Counted from the first letter of the stretch, positions 1-10,625 are shown. The stretch is DNA of 64,000 bases from Bradyrhizobium sp. SRL28 (GCF_018596315.1 NZ_JAHEAG010000003.1:186001-250000); one strand, 5' to 3'. Program-made: numbers and translations. The notes: a model not told the origin generated them from the sequence alone.

Positions 1-130
1 CAGCCATGTCGTCCTCCGTTGCTTTCAGGCAGGACGCAGGGTGCTCCTGCCGCGAGACAACCTAACATCGGGACGCGCATCGTGAATAGGATGCGCTGCA
101 CCATTGCGCGAACATGCGTCCACAAAATCA

Positions 131-163
131 AATGGCCGGGCGGCATCACGCCGTCCGGCCATT
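131..163 (-). terminator. Stem-loop terminator downstream of PRC-barrel gene
   Basis: A 13-bp stem (131-143 pairing with 151-163, one G-T mismatch) closes a 7-nt loop. Short A and T runs flank it on both sides, so it could work in either direction. It lies just after the stop codon of the minus-strand PRC-barrel gene. Nothing else is recognisable in positions 1-130. Confidence 0.6.
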
Positions 164-194
164 TTGAGGACGCCTGCTAGTCGAGACCGCGGCC

Positions 195-731
195 TCAATC
201 GGTCGAGTACTTGAACTCCGGCATCGCCTTCAGCTGCTCCTTCGTCGCGCTAAGCATGGCGTGATCCGGATACCACGGATTCTTTTTGGCTGCCGGGGCA
301 GGCGCCGTGGTCGCAGCACCGGTCGTCGTCGTGCTCGTTGAAGGCCTTGCGCCGCCGGTCGCAGGTGCGGTCGAGGCGCCGGTATAGGCGATCGGCTCAT
401 CGACGAACTTCACCTTGTCGATCGGCACCGCAACCAGGTGCTCGCCGACGCCGAGGAAGCCGCCGACGCCGATCACCACGCCTTTGATGTCGCCGCTCTT
501 GTCGGCCAAGAGATCGTTGATCGATCCGAGGCTTTCGTTGCTGTCGTTATACACGTTCAGGCCGACCAGCTTCGACGTACGCCAGCTGCCCTTGAACGAC
601 GAGGTATCGGACGCAGCCACAGGCGCGGCAGTGGTGGCGCTGTCGGTCGTTGCCGAAGGACCTTGCGCGAACGCGACACTCGCCAGCAGCGCGGAAGCCG
701 CGACGCCGGCAACGGCATATTTGGTTAACAT
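195..731 (-). CDS. Exported PRC-barrel domain protein
   Basis: A 178-residue protein with an N-terminal signal peptide (hydrophobic stretch ending SVAFAQG) and one PRC-barrel domain. The domain is visible as 'LVGLNVYNDSNESLGSINDL' followed by a GFLGVGEHLVAVP strand pair. A Pro/Ala/Thr-rich linker and a short C-terminal tail follow. PRC-barrels are small beta folds found in photosynthetic reaction centre H subunits and in many stress or RNA-related proteins, and the exact role here is unknown. The ATG at 731 is preferred over the one at 746 because AGGAGA lies 6 nt upstream of it. The next gene (827-1204) is a second PRC-barrel protein on the same strand, so the two may be paralogues. Confidence 0.8.
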   Translation of the reverse strand: MLTKYAVAGVAASALLASVAFAQGPSATTDSATTAAPVAASDTSSFKGSWRTSKLVGLNVYNDSNESLGSINDLLADKSGDIKGVVIGVGGFLGVGEHLVAVPIDKVKFVDEPIAYTGASTAPATGGARPSTSTTTTGAATTAPAPAAKKNPWYPDHAMLSATKEQLKAMPEFKYSTD

Positions 732-826
732 ATCGGTTCTCCTCATTTCAGAAACGCACTGAGAAAACCCGGCACTTCAACAAGTGTTCCACGCATTTCG
801 CATGGAACACGTGCGCCGCACTGCGG

Positions 827-1204
827 TCAGAAGCCGCTCCAGTAAGGCGGCATGCCGTAATAGCGATGCAGCTCGGCTTCCTTCGCGCGATCGCCCCAGT
901 CGAAATCCTTGTCCGCCTGGAATGACGGCGCGCGCTTCAGCTCTTCATCGTCGATGTCGAGTTCGTAGGCTTCGAACTTCGTGTTGTAGCGAAGCCGTCC
1001 CCAGGGCAACGGAATCAGATTGGCCCCGATGCCCAGAAACCCGCCGAAACTCAGGATTGCATAGGATACTTTACCCGTGACCTTGTCGATCATCAGCCGT
1101 TCGATATGGCCGATCATGTCTCCATTCGGCCGACGCACCGCGGTCCCCTCGACGCGGTCGCTCGCGATCAACTGATGCGGCTTGGCCATGACGTCGCTTG
1201 TCAT
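827..1204 (-). CDS. Cytoplasmic PRC-barrel domain protein
   Basis: A 125-residue protein without a signal peptide. The PRC-barrel runs from about residue 15 to 85 ('GDMIGHIERLMIDKVTGKVS', then FGGFLGIGANLIPLPW). An acidic tail with many Trp and Tyr residues ends YYGMPPYWSGF. The start at 1204 is chosen because GGAGAGG sits 6 nt upstream, and the 27 extra codons of the longer frame have no such site. The domain resembles that of the neighbouring exported PRC protein but lacks its export signal and linker. Such proteins are common in Bradyrhizobium, often near stress genes. Function unknown. Confidence 0.8.
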   Translation of the reverse strand: MTSDVMAKPHQLIASDRVEGTAVRRPNGDMIGHIERLMIDKVTGKVSYAILSFGGFLGIGANLIPLPWGRLRYNTKFEAYELDIDDEELKRAPSFQADKDFDWGDRAKEAELHRYYGMPPYWSGF

Positions 1205-1278
1205 TGGACCTCTCCACACATCTTGTAGCGGAACCAACGTCGCAATCGCCGCCCGGTTCCTTCCAGCCGGAAATGAGA

Positions 1279-1310
1279 CAACCATCCTTCCCTTTCGGGA
1301 AGGATGGTTG
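1279..1310 (-). terminator. Perfect 14-bp stem-loop, likely terminator
   Basis: Positions 1279-1292 pair perfectly with 1297-1310 around a TTTC loop. It lies between the stop codon of the hypothetical gene at 1354-1929 and the start of the PRC gene at 1204, all on the minus strand. The T-tract after it on the minus strand is weak, so it may be an inefficient terminator or an mRNA-stabilising hairpin. Confidence 0.6.
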
Positions 1311-1353
1311 TTGCGTCGCTTGTCCGCTCCGCGCGAAAACGCGGTCCGCGAGC

Positions 1354-1929
1354 TCAGCTTTGATAATCGATCAGCAATGCCGAGAAGGAACCGCTGCTGC
1401 TCGTGCTTGAACTACCGGTTGCACCGTAGGTCGTCGATGATGAAGCCGACAGCGATTCCTGGAGCGATTGCAGGAACTGCTTGAGAATGTCGTCGATCGA
1501 CGTCGAAGTCGTGCTCGACGAAGTATCATCGCTGGAGTCCGCAGGCGGCGGACCGCCGGGACCACCCGGAGGAGGACCGCCGGCGCCGCCCGGACCGCCA
1601 GCCCCGCCGGGGCCGTTGGCGAAGGCGGCCTTGAAGATGCCCTGCAGTTCAGTGGCCTGATCGCTGGTCAGCTTGCCGCTGGAAACTTCGCCGGCGATCA
1701 GATCGTCGATCTTCGATTTGAGTTGGTCGGGCGACGGCCGCGTGCCGCTGGCCTGGTCGCTGGCGCGGCTCGCCTGCATCGCCGAATCGATATCGGTCAG
1801 CGCCGCCGACAATGCGTCCTGGTCGGACGACTTGATGGCACCGGATTTTACTTCGGACAGCAACTCATCCTGCAACTTCTGAAGAGGCGACTGGTAGGTC
1901 TGGGCCGAGGCCGCCGAGATCGAGGTCAT
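1354..1929 (-). CDS. Hypothetical protein with Gly/Pro-rich linker
   Basis: A 191-residue protein of unknown function. Two similar helical segments, around residues 18-35 (LQDELLSEVKSGAIKSSDQ) and 75-92 (IDDLIAGEVSSGKLTSDQ), look like an internal duplication of an EF-hand-like helix pair. A Gly/Pro linker follows (about residues 110-128, repeated GGAGGPGGAGGPPPGG), then Ser/Thr-rich sequence with one amphipathic helix (SIDDILKQFLQSLQESL). There is no signal peptide or membrane segment. It is transcribed divergently from the two-component regulator gene. I know similar proteins only as uncharacterised rhizobial proteins. Confidence 0.65.
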   Translation of the reverse strand: MTSISAASAQTYQSPLQKLQDELLSEVKSGAIKSSDQDALSAALTDIDSAMQASRASDQASGTRPSPDQLKSKIDDLIAGEVSSGKLTSDQATELQGIFKAAFANGPGGAGGPGGAGGPPPGGPGGPPPADSSDDTSSSTTSTSIDDILKQFLQSLQESLSASSSTTYGATGSSSTSSSGSFSALLIDYQS

Positions 1930-2010
1930 GATAGCTCCGAGCGTTCGTAAATGACGTCACGACGGTAGGGTTAACGACCTTAACGAGATCTTTTCGCCCG
2001 CCCCCTCGCC

Positions 2011-2053
2011 TGTTGCCCGGTGTTGCCCTGAGTCATCCGGAAACATCCGGAAA
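2011..2053 (+). promoter_or_regulatory. Two pairs of 10-bp tandem repeats, putative OmpR-type operator
   Basis: Positions 2011-2020 and 2021-2030 are two copies of TGTTGCCCNG. Positions 2034-2043 and 2044-2053 are two identical copies of CATCCGGAAA. Tandem half-sites with a 10-bp period are the usual target of OmpR/PhoB-family response regulators. The site lies 47 bp upstream of the regulator gene's preferred start, which suggests autoregulation. Confidence 0.45.
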
Positions 2054-2099
2054 CAAAAATCCTTCGCGCATGCACCCGAATCACCGACAAAAGATTGGC

Positions 2100-2852
2100 A
2101 TGGCCCAGGCAATACCCAACATCCTTGTCGTCGAGGACGATCGCGAGACGCGGTCGCTGATCGCAAAATACCTGCGCAACAACGCCTGCAACGTCACCAC
2201 CGCGGCCGACGGCCGCGAGATGGTCCGCGCCATGACCGACCGCCGGGTCGATCTTTTGATCCTCGACGTCATGCTGCCCGGCGAGGACGGCCTCACCCTC
2301 TGCCGCAAGGTGCGCGCCGAGTCGCAGACCCCGATCATCATGCTGACCGCGCGCGGCGAGGACATCGACCGCATCCTCGGCTTGGAGATGGGCGCCGACG
2401 ACTATCTCGCCAAACCGTTCAACCCGCGCGAATTGCTGGCCCGCATCAATGCGGTGCTGCGCCGGCAGGCCGCGGCCTATACCGCCAGCGCCACCGAGGG
2501 CGCAACCGTGCTGGCGTTCGCTGGCTGGCGGATCGATTGCCGGCTGCGGGAGCTGCGCAATCCCGAGGGCGCGCATGTGGCGATGACCAGCGCCGAGTTC
2601 GACCTGCTGCGAACATTCTGCGAGCGGCCGGGCCGCGTGCTGTCGCGCGACAGCCTGCTCGACCTCACGCAGGGCCGCAACGCCGGCTCGTTCGAGCGCT
2701 CGATCGACGTGCTGGTCAGCCGCATCCGCCGCAAGATCGAACCCGATCCGCAAGCTGCCACCATGATCAAGACGGTGCGCTCGGGCGGCTACATGTTCAC
2801 GCCCAGAGTTGAAGCCGTCAGCGTCGAGGCGGTAACCGCCGCCGGCCACTGA
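2100..2852 (+). CDS. OmpR-family response regulator
   Basis: A 250-residue DNA-binding response regulator. The receiver domain (about residues 6-120) has the acidic pair E12/D13, the phosphoacceptor Asp56 in LLILDVMLPGEDG, a Thr in MLTARG, and the KPF motif. A winged-helix Trans_reg_C domain follows, with the typical 'TSAEFDLLRTFCERPGRVLS' and the recognition region near SIDVLVSRIRRKIE. The ATG at 2100 gives a start typical of the family; in-frame starts at 2013 and 2070 would add poorly conserved residues. The partner kinase begins 2 nt after the stop, so the pair is co-transcribed. The signal it answers to is not evident. Confidence 0.93.
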   Translation: MAQAIPNILVVEDDRETRSLIAKYLRNNACNVTTAADGREMVRAMTDRRVDLLILDVMLPGEDGLTLCRKVRAESQTPIIMLTARGEDIDRILGLEMGADDYLAKPFNPRELLARINAVLRRQAAAYTASATEGATVLAFAGWRIDCRLRELRNPEGAHVAMTSAEFDLLRTFCERPGRVLSRDSLLDLTQGRNAGSFERSIDVLVSRIRRKIEPDPQAATMIKTVRSGGYMFTPRVEAVSVEAVTAAGH

Positions 2853-2854
2853 TC

Positions 2855-4183
2855 ATGAAGGGCCTATTGAACCTGCGCGGCATCAGCGGCCAGATCGCTG
2901 CCCTCGTCGTCGTCTCGATCGCAGCCCTTCATCTGATCATCACCGCCAGCTTCCTGCTGCACCGGCCCGACCACGGGGAGCCGTCGTCTGACCGCGGCCA
3001 CGGCCAGCTTGTCACAGCCGTGCAGTTGCTCGGCGCAGCGCCCGCGCCGGAACGGCCGCGGTTGTCCGCCGACATCGCGCGCGCCTTTCCGCAGCTCGGC
3101 ATCGAGATCCTCCCGCCGGGACCGTTGCCTGCGGCGGGCGAAGGCGACGCGTTCAACCCGCGCGGCATGCAGCGGCGCCTCGGCCATGATTATCGCATCT
3201 TGCAGCTTGGGAGCGGCGGCGAGCCCCGCAAGGTCGGCATCGGCCTGCCTGACGGCATGATGATTTCGGCCAACATCCTGCCGGACCGGCCGCGGCCGCC
3301 GTTTCTCGGCGGTCCCTGGATGATGACGCTGCTGTTTGCCGTCATCAGCGTCACCCTGCTCGGCCTGTGGGCGGCGCGGGCGTTAACCGCGCCACTGTCG
3401 TCATTCGCCAAGGCCGCCGAGAGTTTCAGCCTCAACGGCGCCGCGGCTCCCCTCCCCGAACGCGGGCCGGAGGAAATCCGCTCGGTCGCGCGCGCGCTCA
3501 ATCGCATGCGCGAGCGCATCACCGGCCTGATCGACGACCGCACAAAAATGCTCGCCGCAATCAGCCACGATCTGCGCACGCCGATTACAAGAATGCGTCT
3601 TCGCTCCGAATTCATCGAGGACGAGACCCATCGCAGCCGCATGCTCGGGGATCTCGATCAGATGCGCGCGATGCTTGAATCCGTGCTGTCGTTCCTGCGC
3701 AACGGCCGCAGGTTAGAGGCCATGACGCTGGCCGACGTCGCCAGCACGCTGCAGCTTATCACCGACCAATTCGGTGACATGGGACGCAAGGTCGCCTATG
3801 ACGGCCCCGCGCATGCCATGGCCACGGTGCGGCCGGACGATTTGCACCGCGCCGTCACCAATCTGGTGGAGAATGCCGTGAGGTTCGGCGCCGAAGCGGT
3901 GATCCGCCTTCGCGTCTCGGTAGATCAGCTCACCATCGACGTCGAAGACGACGGCCCCGGCATTTCGGACGCGCTGAAGCAGAATATGCTGGAGCCGTTC
4001 GTGCGCGGCGACGAAGCCCGCAACATGGATGAAGCGGCAGGCTTCGGCCTTGGTCTTTCGATCACCAACGCCATCGCAACAGCGCATGGCGGCACGCTGT
4101 CGCTGCATGACCGGCAGCCGCACGGACTGGTGGTTCGGATACGATTGCCAATCCACCAGAACAGCGACCGCACTGCGGCCTAG
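2855..4183 (+). CDS. Sensor histidine kinase (EnvZ/RstB-like)
   Basis: A 442-residue membrane kinase paired with the upstream regulator. Membrane segments lie at about residues 10-32 and 150-172 and flank a periplasmic sensor region of about 120 residues. A HAMP linker follows, then a HisKA domain with the phospho-accepting His238 in AISHDLRTPITRMRLR. The HATPase_c domain has an N-box (VTNLVENAVRF), a G1 box (VEDDGPGIS) and a G2 box (GFGLGLSI). The order and length fit the classical OmpR-associated kinases. No ligand can be read from the periplasmic part. Confidence 0.93.
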   Translation: MKGLLNLRGISGQIAALVVVSIAALHLIITASFLLHRPDHGEPSSDRGHGQLVTAVQLLGAAPAPERPRLSADIARAFPQLGIEILPPGPLPAAGEGDAFNPRGMQRRLGHDYRILQLGSGGEPRKVGIGLPDGMMISANILPDRPRPPFLGGPWMMTLLFAVISVTLLGLWAARALTAPLSSFAKAAESFSLNGAAAPLPERGPEEIRSVARALNRMRERITGLIDDRTKMLAAISHDLRTPITRMRLRSEFIEDETHRSRMLGDLDQMRAMLESVLSFLRNGRRLEAMTLADVASTLQLITDQFGDMGRKVAYDGPAHAMATVRPDDLHRAVTNLVENAVRFGAEAVIRLRVSVDQLTIDVEDDGPGISDALKQNMLEPFVRGDEARNMDEAAGFGLGLSITNAIATAHGGTLSLHDRQPHGLVVRIRLPIHQNSDRTAA

Positions 4184-4204
4184 AGGATGATGATTTCGGA
4201 GGCG

Positions 4205-4399
4205 TCAGGCGGCGAGGGCGTCGGGATGCGCCTCTTCATAGATCGCGATCGCTTCAAAGCGATAATCGCAGGCACGGCAGAACCAGAGGAACGAAGTGCG
4301 GCCAGGACTACTCTCAACCCAATCAGGTCTCGCAATCGGCTTTCCGCATTGGGCACAGGGATTTCCGCGGGGTAAATTTCCGGAATCGAGTCGAGCCAT
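4205..4399 (-). CDS. Small zinc-ribbon protein
   Basis: A 64-residue protein with two CxxC knuckles (NPCAQCGKP near residue 15 and WFCRACDYRF near residue 42), as expected for a single zinc ribbon. An AGGGAG Shine-Dalgarno sequence sits about 8 nt before the start. A second frame starting 8 nt upstream is rejected because its ATG touches the ribosome binding site. It lies convergent to the histidine kinase gene. Proteins of this type are frequent in Bradyrhizobium and have no assigned function. Confidence 0.7.
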   Translation of the reverse strand: MARLDSGNLPRGNPCAQCGKPIARPDWVESSPGRTSFLWFCRACDYRFEAIAIYEEAHPDALAA

Positions 4400-4735
4400 A
4401 GGCGCATCTCCCTTCTGGTTTTGTTATGTTTTATTATTTAATGGAATGAGACAGGTTTGCTGCCGGAATGAAAACTTTGTCGCTGGGAAAACTTCTTTAC
4501 ACCTTGACTGCGTCTTTTGCACGACAATCCTGCGCGTCCGCGTGACGCAGTTCGCGTCGCAGACGCGATGCATCGCAGTAACAACGTAAGCGCCACGCTC
4601 GCCCGCCTCCGTTACCGCGTGCGCGAGCCGCGAACATCTCGCCGTGATGTCGCCGGTTTTTCGCCACATCTGCGCCCGGTAATGGAACTACCGAAAAGTG
4701 CCCATGTTAATGCCCCCGTTCGCAGAGATTATTTT

Positions 4736-5302
4736 ATGAAAAGTTTTTCGAAGGTTGCACCGAAGTTTGCGCTGCAGTTTGCGCTGAAGTTTTCTTGGCT
4801 CGCCGCCATGGCCGCACTGTTCGTTTCGCCCGATGCGATGGCACAGAGCCGCGCGCAGTATGAAAGCATGGTCGCAACCCATGCGAGCGCCAATAACGTG
4901 CCGGAAGCGCTGGTACACCGGGTGATCGTGCGCGAGAGCAAATATCATCCTGGCCTCGTCGGGCGCGGCGGCACCATCGGGCTGATGCAGATCAAGCTGC
5001 CGACCGCGCGCGGCCTCGGCTACACCGGCGACGCCGCCGGGTTGCGCGATCCCGACACCAATCTCGCCTGGGGCATCAAATATCTCGCCGGCGCCTACCG
5101 CGCCGCCAACGGCGATCACAGCCGAGCCGTGCGTTATTATGCGAGCGGCTATTACTACGCTGCAAAGCGGCAGCGGCAGGAGCGGCCCCTGCAGATCGCG
5201 CCGATGCTCGCGAGTGGTGCGCCGCCGAAAATCGTCGCCAGGCCGGTTGGGGTGGCGAAAACGCCCGCTGAGGCGAACGCAATGCAGGTTCCCGCGAAAT
5301 AA
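4736..5302 (+). CDS. Exported lytic transglycosylase (SLT domain)
   Basis: A 188-residue protein with a signal peptide (about residues 1-33, ending SPDAMAQS) and an SLT/lysozyme-like domain. The catalytic Glu lies in 'HRVIVRESKYHPGLVG', followed by the GLMQIKLPTARGLGY substrate-groove motif and NLAWGIKYLAGAYRAA. Such enzymes cleave the glycan strands of peptidoglycan to give anhydromuramyl ends. The start at 4736 gives a proper signal peptide; the longer frame back to 4517 would hide it. The gene stands alone, before a palindromic repeat and the thiamine riboswitch. It is short for the family, with little beyond the catalytic domain. Confidence 0.85.
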   Translation: MKSFSKVAPKFALQFALKFSWLAAMAALFVSPDAMAQSRAQYESMVATHASANNVPEALVHRVIVRESKYHPGLVGRGGTIGLMQIKLPTARGLGYTGDAAGLRDPDTNLAWGIKYLAGAYRAANGDHSRAVRYYASGYYYAAKRQRQERPLQIAPMLASGAPPKIVARPVGVAKTPAEANAMQVPAK

Positions 5303-5303
5303 C

Positions 5304-5430
5304 TGTCATGGCCGGGCATAGCCGTCCAAAGGACGGCGTCGCTTCCGCTCGCCTGCGTCCCCGCCAGCCACGTCTGGTTTCCACGACAAGGAAGTCGTGG
5401 ATGCCCGGGCCAAGCCCGGGCATGACGAGG
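5304..5430. repeat. Intergenic palindromic repeat (CCGGGC family)
   Basis: The spacer between the transglycosylase gene and the thiamine riboswitch is filled by an imperfect palindromic element. It begins with GTCATGGCCGGGCAT and ends at 5401-5427 with a hairpin around CCGGGC. The terminal hairpin recurs nearly unchanged at 63379-63405, and a shorter version occurs at 10584-10613. Confidence 0.65.
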
Positions 5431-5475
5431 GGGTGTTGTTGACACCCCGCCCCAACTGCCTACATTAGACCTGTT

Positions 5476-5582
5476 CCGAGGGGTGCTCCGATGAGGAGCT
5501 GAGATACCGCAAGCTTGGGCCGTTCAGCCCAGGACCGCGGTGACCCTTTGAACCTGATCCGGGTCATGCCGGCGAAGGGACA
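5476..5582 (+). ncRNA. TPP riboswitch (THI element)
   Basis: This leader has the conserved THI-box elements in order: GGGGTGCT, then CTGAGA, then ACCCTTTGAACCTGATC, then CCGGCGAAGGGA. The last element ends 3 nt before the thiO start codon. Alphaproteobacterial TPP riboswitches usually act on translation by hiding the ribosome binding site; here the AAGGGACAGG before the start is itself part of the closing helix region, which fits that mode. It should turn down the thiOSG(E)(C) genes when thiamine pyrophosphate is abundant. Confidence 0.95.
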
Positions 5583-5585
5583 GGG

Positions 5586-6596
5586 ATGTACCAGAAGTCA
5601 GATCCGCGGGGGGATTCCCCCGTTTCCATCATCGGCGCGGGCATAGCCGGCGCATGGCAGGCGCTGCTGTTCGCGCAGGCCGGCCATGCCGTCACTCTGT
5701 ATGAGCGCAGTGACGCCGAGATGACGCTCGCAACCAGCCATTGGGCCGGCGGCATGCTGGCGCCCTGGTGCGAGGCCGAGGCCTCCGAGCCGGTGATCGG
5801 CCGGCTCGGCATCCGCTCGCTCGATTTGTGGCGCGAGCATTTCCCAGAAACGCCGTTCAACGGTTCGCTGGTCGTGGCGCATGCGCGCGACCGCGCCGAT
5901 TTCGAACGTTTTGCAAAACTGACCACCGGCCATGTCAGGCTCGACGCGCGAGGGTTAAGCGACCTCGAACCGTCGCTGGATGGCCGTTTCCGCGACGGCC
6001 TGTTCTATGCCGGTGAAGGCCATGTCGAGCCGCGAAAAGTTCTGCCCGAACTGCATGCCCGCATTGAAGCCGCCGGCGGCACCATCAAGTTCGACTGCGA
6101 TGCCGATGCCAGGGATCTCGACGGCATCGTGATCGACTGCCGCGGGCTTTCCGCGCGCGACGAGCAGCCCGAATTGCGCGGCGTCAAGGGCGAGATGATC
6201 ATCGTCGAAACGAATGAGGTCGAACTGTCGCGCCCGGTGCGGCTGATCCATCCGCGCTGGCCGCTCTACGTCATTCCGCGCGGCGACAACAAATTCATGC
6301 TGGGCGCCACCTCGATCGAGGCCGAGGATACCGGCGTCAGCGTGCGCTCGGCGCTGGAACTACTCGGCGCGGCCTATGCCGTGCATCCGGCCTTTGCCGA
6401 AGCGCGCATCGTCGAGTTCGGCTCCGGACTTCGCCCGGCCTACCCTGACAATCTGCCGCGCATCACGGTCGACAGGAAGATCGCCGTGAACGGGCTCTAT
6501 CGCCACGGTTTTCTGCTGGCCCCCGCGCTGGCCGAGCTGACGCTTGGCTACGTGCAGCGCGGCGCGATCGACAATGAGGTGATGCGATGCGTGTGA
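5586..6596 (+). CDS. thiO: Glycine oxidase ThiO (FAD-dependent)
   Basis: A 336-residue FAD-dependent amine oxidase of the DAO family. It has an N-terminal Rossmann motif (VSIIGAGIAGAWQALLFAQAGH, with GxGxxG near residue 17) and family sequences such as HWAGGMLAPWCEAE and the C-terminal 'GLYRHGFLLAPALAEL'. ThiO oxidises glycine to iminoglycine (dehydroglycine), which ThiG uses to build the thiazole ring of thiamine in aerobic bacteria. It is the first gene after the TPP riboswitch and overlaps thiS by 10 nt, so the two are translationally coupled. Confidence 0.93.
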   Translation: MYQKSDPRGDSPVSIIGAGIAGAWQALLFAQAGHAVTLYERSDAEMTLATSHWAGGMLAPWCEAEASEPVIGRLGIRSLDLWREHFPETPFNGSLVVAHARDRADFERFAKLTTGHVRLDARGLSDLEPSLDGRFRDGLFYAGEGHVEPRKVLPELHARIEAAGGTIKFDCDADARDLDGIVIDCRGLSARDEQPELRGVKGEMIIVETNEVELSRPVRLIHPRWPLYVIPRGDNKFMLGATSIEAEDTGVSVRSALELLGAAYAVHPAFAEARIVEFGSGLRPAYPDNLPRITVDRKIAVNGLYRHGFLLAPALAELTLGYVQRGAIDNEVMRCV

Positions 6597-6784
6597 CCGT
6601 CAACGGCGAAGAGCGGGAGATCATCTCTGCCAGCGTCAATGCGCTGCTCAGCGAGCTCGACTACGAGGGCACGCATTTTGCGATCGCCGTGAATTACGAC
6701 GTGCTGCCGAAAAGCCGCTGGTCAGAGACCGTGCTGAAGAGCGGCGACGAAATCGAGATCATCACGCCGCGGCAGGGAGGGTGA
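6587..6784 (+). CDS. thiS: Sulfur carrier protein ThiS
   Basis: A 65-residue ubiquitin-like protein ending in the diagnostic Gly-Gly (ITPRQGG). In this family the C-terminal glycine is adenylated and converted to a thiocarboxylate, which donates sulfur to thiazole synthase ThiG. The N-terminal MRVTVNGEEREI strand and the length are typical. It overlaps thiO by 10 nt. The thiG start lies 355 bp further on, past two palindromic repeats, so expression of the distal genes may differ from thiOS. Confidence 0.93.
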   Translation: MRVTVNGEEREIISASVNALLSELDYEGTHFAIAVNYDVLPKSRWSETVLKSGDEIEIITPRQGG

Positions 6785-6815
6785 TGATGACGATGTGCGC
6801 ACCATCTCTCCCCAC

Positions 6816-6962
6816 GTCGTCCCTGCGAAAGCAGGGACCCATAGCCACCGGCCGTCGTTTTGAACGACGGAGTCTCCCAGTACGTCAACAAGCGAGATCA
6901 CGCGGTCGCAATGAGCGCGATTGCGCTCACGCTAGGGGTCCCTGCGTTCGCAGGGACGACGA
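6816..6962. repeat. Palindromic repeat pair inside thiamine operon
   Basis: Two small hairpins built on GTCCCTGC...GCAGGGAC (6819-6838 and about 6937-6959) face each other in inverted orientation, giving a composite palindrome between thiS and thiG. The intervening sequence contains no plausible gene. Confidence 0.55.
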
Positions 6963-6994
6963 GGTTGGTTACGCGCTGCCGCCTCATACTCCGC

Positions 6995-7096
6995 TGTCAT
7001 CGCCCGGCTTGACCGGGCGACCCAGTACGCCGCGGCCTCTCGGATTGACCGCAAATTTCCCGGCGTACTGGATCCCCGCCTGCGCGGGGATGACGA
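6995..7096. repeat. Second palindromic repeat between thiS and thiG
   Basis: This element has CATCGCCCGGCTTGACCGGGCGA at its left end, CCAGTAC and GTACTGG as inner arms, and CCCCGCCTGCGCGGGGATGACGA at its right end. A related copy with the same arms lies at about 12761-12882. It is a typical extragenic palindrome and carries no gene. Confidence 0.6.
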
Positions 7097-7139
7097 GTGG
7101 TGGGTGCGATGACGAGTTTCGGAATAGGACATTGATCTG

Positions 7140-7922
7140 ATGCTCAACTTCTACGGCAAAACCTTCTCCTCGCGCCTCCTGATCGGCACGGCACTCTACC
7201 CCTCACCCGCGATCATGCAGGACGCGATCCGCAGCTCAGGCGCCAACATCGTCACGGTGTCGCTGCGGCGCGAGGCCGCCGGCGGCAAGACCGGGGACGC
7301 GTTCTGGTCGCTGATCCGCGAGCTTGGCGTCACGGTGTTGCCGAACACCGCCGGCTGCCGCAGCGTGCGCGAGGCGGTGACCACGGCAAAGCTGGCGCGC
7401 GAGCTATTCTCCACGCCCTGGATCAAGCTGGAAGTGATCGCCGACAACGACACGCTGCAGCCCGACGTGGTTGGCCTGGTCGAGGCCGCCGCCATCCTGA
7501 TCAAGGACGGCTTTGAAGTATTCCCCTATTGCACCGAAGACCTTTCGGTCGCGATGCGGCTGGTCGATGCCGGCTGCAAGGTGGTGATGCCGTGGGCCGC
7601 GCCGATCGGCAGCGCCAAGGGAATCACCAACCGCGACGCGCTGAAGCTGATGCGCGAGCGCCTGCCTGACGTGACGCTGGTGGTCGACGCCGGCCTCGGC
7701 GCGCCCTCGCACGCCGCCCACGCGCTCGAACTCGGCTACGACGCCGTGCTGCTCAACACGGCAATCGCAAAAGCCGCCGACCCCATAGCTATGGCCAACG
7801 CCTTCCGCCTTGGCGTGGAAGCCGGCCGCACCGCCTACGAGGCCGGGCTGATGGAAGCCCGCGATTTCGCCTCCCCCTCAACCCCTGTGATCGGGACACC
7901 GTTCTGGCATGCCGTATCCTGA
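7140..7922 (+). CDS. thiG: Thiazole synthase ThiG
   Basis: A 260-residue TIM-barrel enzyme. It condenses 1-deoxyxylulose 5-phosphate, dehydroglycine (made by ThiO) and ThiS thiocarboxylate into thiazole phosphate. Family signatures are [11 protein letters not shown], the catalytic Lys in [16 protein letters not shown], the [14 protein letters not shown] loop and [17 protein letters not shown]. It overlaps thiE by 14 nt. The ribosome binding site is weak (GGACATTGATCTG). The 355-bp spacer before it holds only palindromic repeats. Confidence 0.95.
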   Translation: MLNFYGKTFSSRLLIGTALYPSPAIMQDAIRSSGANIVTVSLRREAAGGKTGDAFWSLIRELGVTVLPNTAGCRSVREAVTTAKLARELFSTPWIKLEVIADNDTLQPDVVGLVEAAAILIKDGFEVFPYCTEDLSVAMRLVDAGCKVVMPWAAPIGSAKGITNRDALKLMRERLPDVTLVVDAGLGAPSHAAHALELGYDAVLLNTAIAKAADPIAMANAFRLGVEAGRTAYEAGLMEARDFASPSTPVIGTPFWHAVS

Positions 7923-8517
7923 TAAATTTTATCCCGTGGTCGACAGCGTGGCCTGGGTGACGCGGCTCGCGCTGCTCGGCGTTGGCACCATTCAGTTGCG
8001 CGCCAAGGACCTCAATGATTCAGAGGCGCTGCAGATCGTGACCGACGCGCTGGAGTCCGTCAAGGGCACGCCGGCAAAACTCGTGGTCAACGATTACTGG
8101 CGCGCGGCGATCGTCGCCGGCGCAAAACATCTGCATCTCGGCCAGGAAGACCTCGCCGACGCCGACCTTACCGAAATCCGCAAAGCCGGATTGACGCTCG
8201 GCATCTCCACCCATGACGACGAGGAGCTGGCGACCGCGCTTGCAGCGAAACCGGATTATATCGCGCTCGGTCCAATTTTTCCGACCACGCTGAAATCGAT
8301 GCGCTTCGCGCCGCAGGGCATTCCAAAGATCACCGAGTGGAAGAAGCGCATCGGCGACATCCCGCTGGTCGCGATCGGCGGCATCAAGTTCGAACAATCA
8401 GCCGAGATTTTTGCGGCCGGCGCCGACTCGATCGCCGTCGTCAGCGACGTCACCCAGCACGCCGATCCCGATGCAAGGGTGCGGCAGTGGCTGGGGAAAA
8501 GCGCGGAGGCAGCGTGA
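7909..8517 (+). CDS. thiE: Thiamine-phosphate synthase ThiE
   Basis: A 202-residue TIM-barrel enzyme that joins HMP pyrophosphate and thiazole phosphate to make thiamine phosphate. Signatures include [43 protein letters not shown], the [14 protein letters not shown] motif and LVAIGGI near the C-terminus. It starts inside the end of thiG, a sign of translational coupling. No thiD (HMP kinase) is present in the window, so that step must be encoded elsewhere. Confidence 0.94.
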   Translation: MPYPDKFYPVVDSVAWVTRLALLGVGTIQLRAKDLNDSEALQIVTDALESVKGTPAKLVVNDYWRAAIVAGAKHLHLGQEDLADADLTEIRKAGLTLGISTHDDEELATALAAKPDYIALGPIFPTTLKSMRFAPQGIPKITEWKKRIGDIPLVAIGGIKFEQSAEIFAAGADSIAVVSDVTQHADPDARVRQWLGKSAEAA

Positions 8518-8526
8518 TGTTCGTGA

Positions 8527-10566
<2,040 letters not shown>

Positions 10567-10583
10567 GGCACCGCTCTCTCCTC

Positions 10584-10613
10584 GTCATGCCCGGGCTTGA
10601 CCCGGGCATCCAT
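10584..10613. repeat. Short CCGGGC palindrome after thiC
   Basis: CGTCATGCCCGGGCTTGACC and its complement form a short extragenic palindrome related to the right-hand ends of the elements at 5304-5430 and 63318-63405. Confidence 0.6.
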
Positions 10614-10625
10614 CTAATAGCGAAG

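Noticed and set aside
1971..1984. CtrA-like pair of TTAAC motifs upstream of the hypothetical gene at 1354-1929
   Set aside because: Spacing between the TTAAC halves is 4 bp, not the 6 of a CtrA box.
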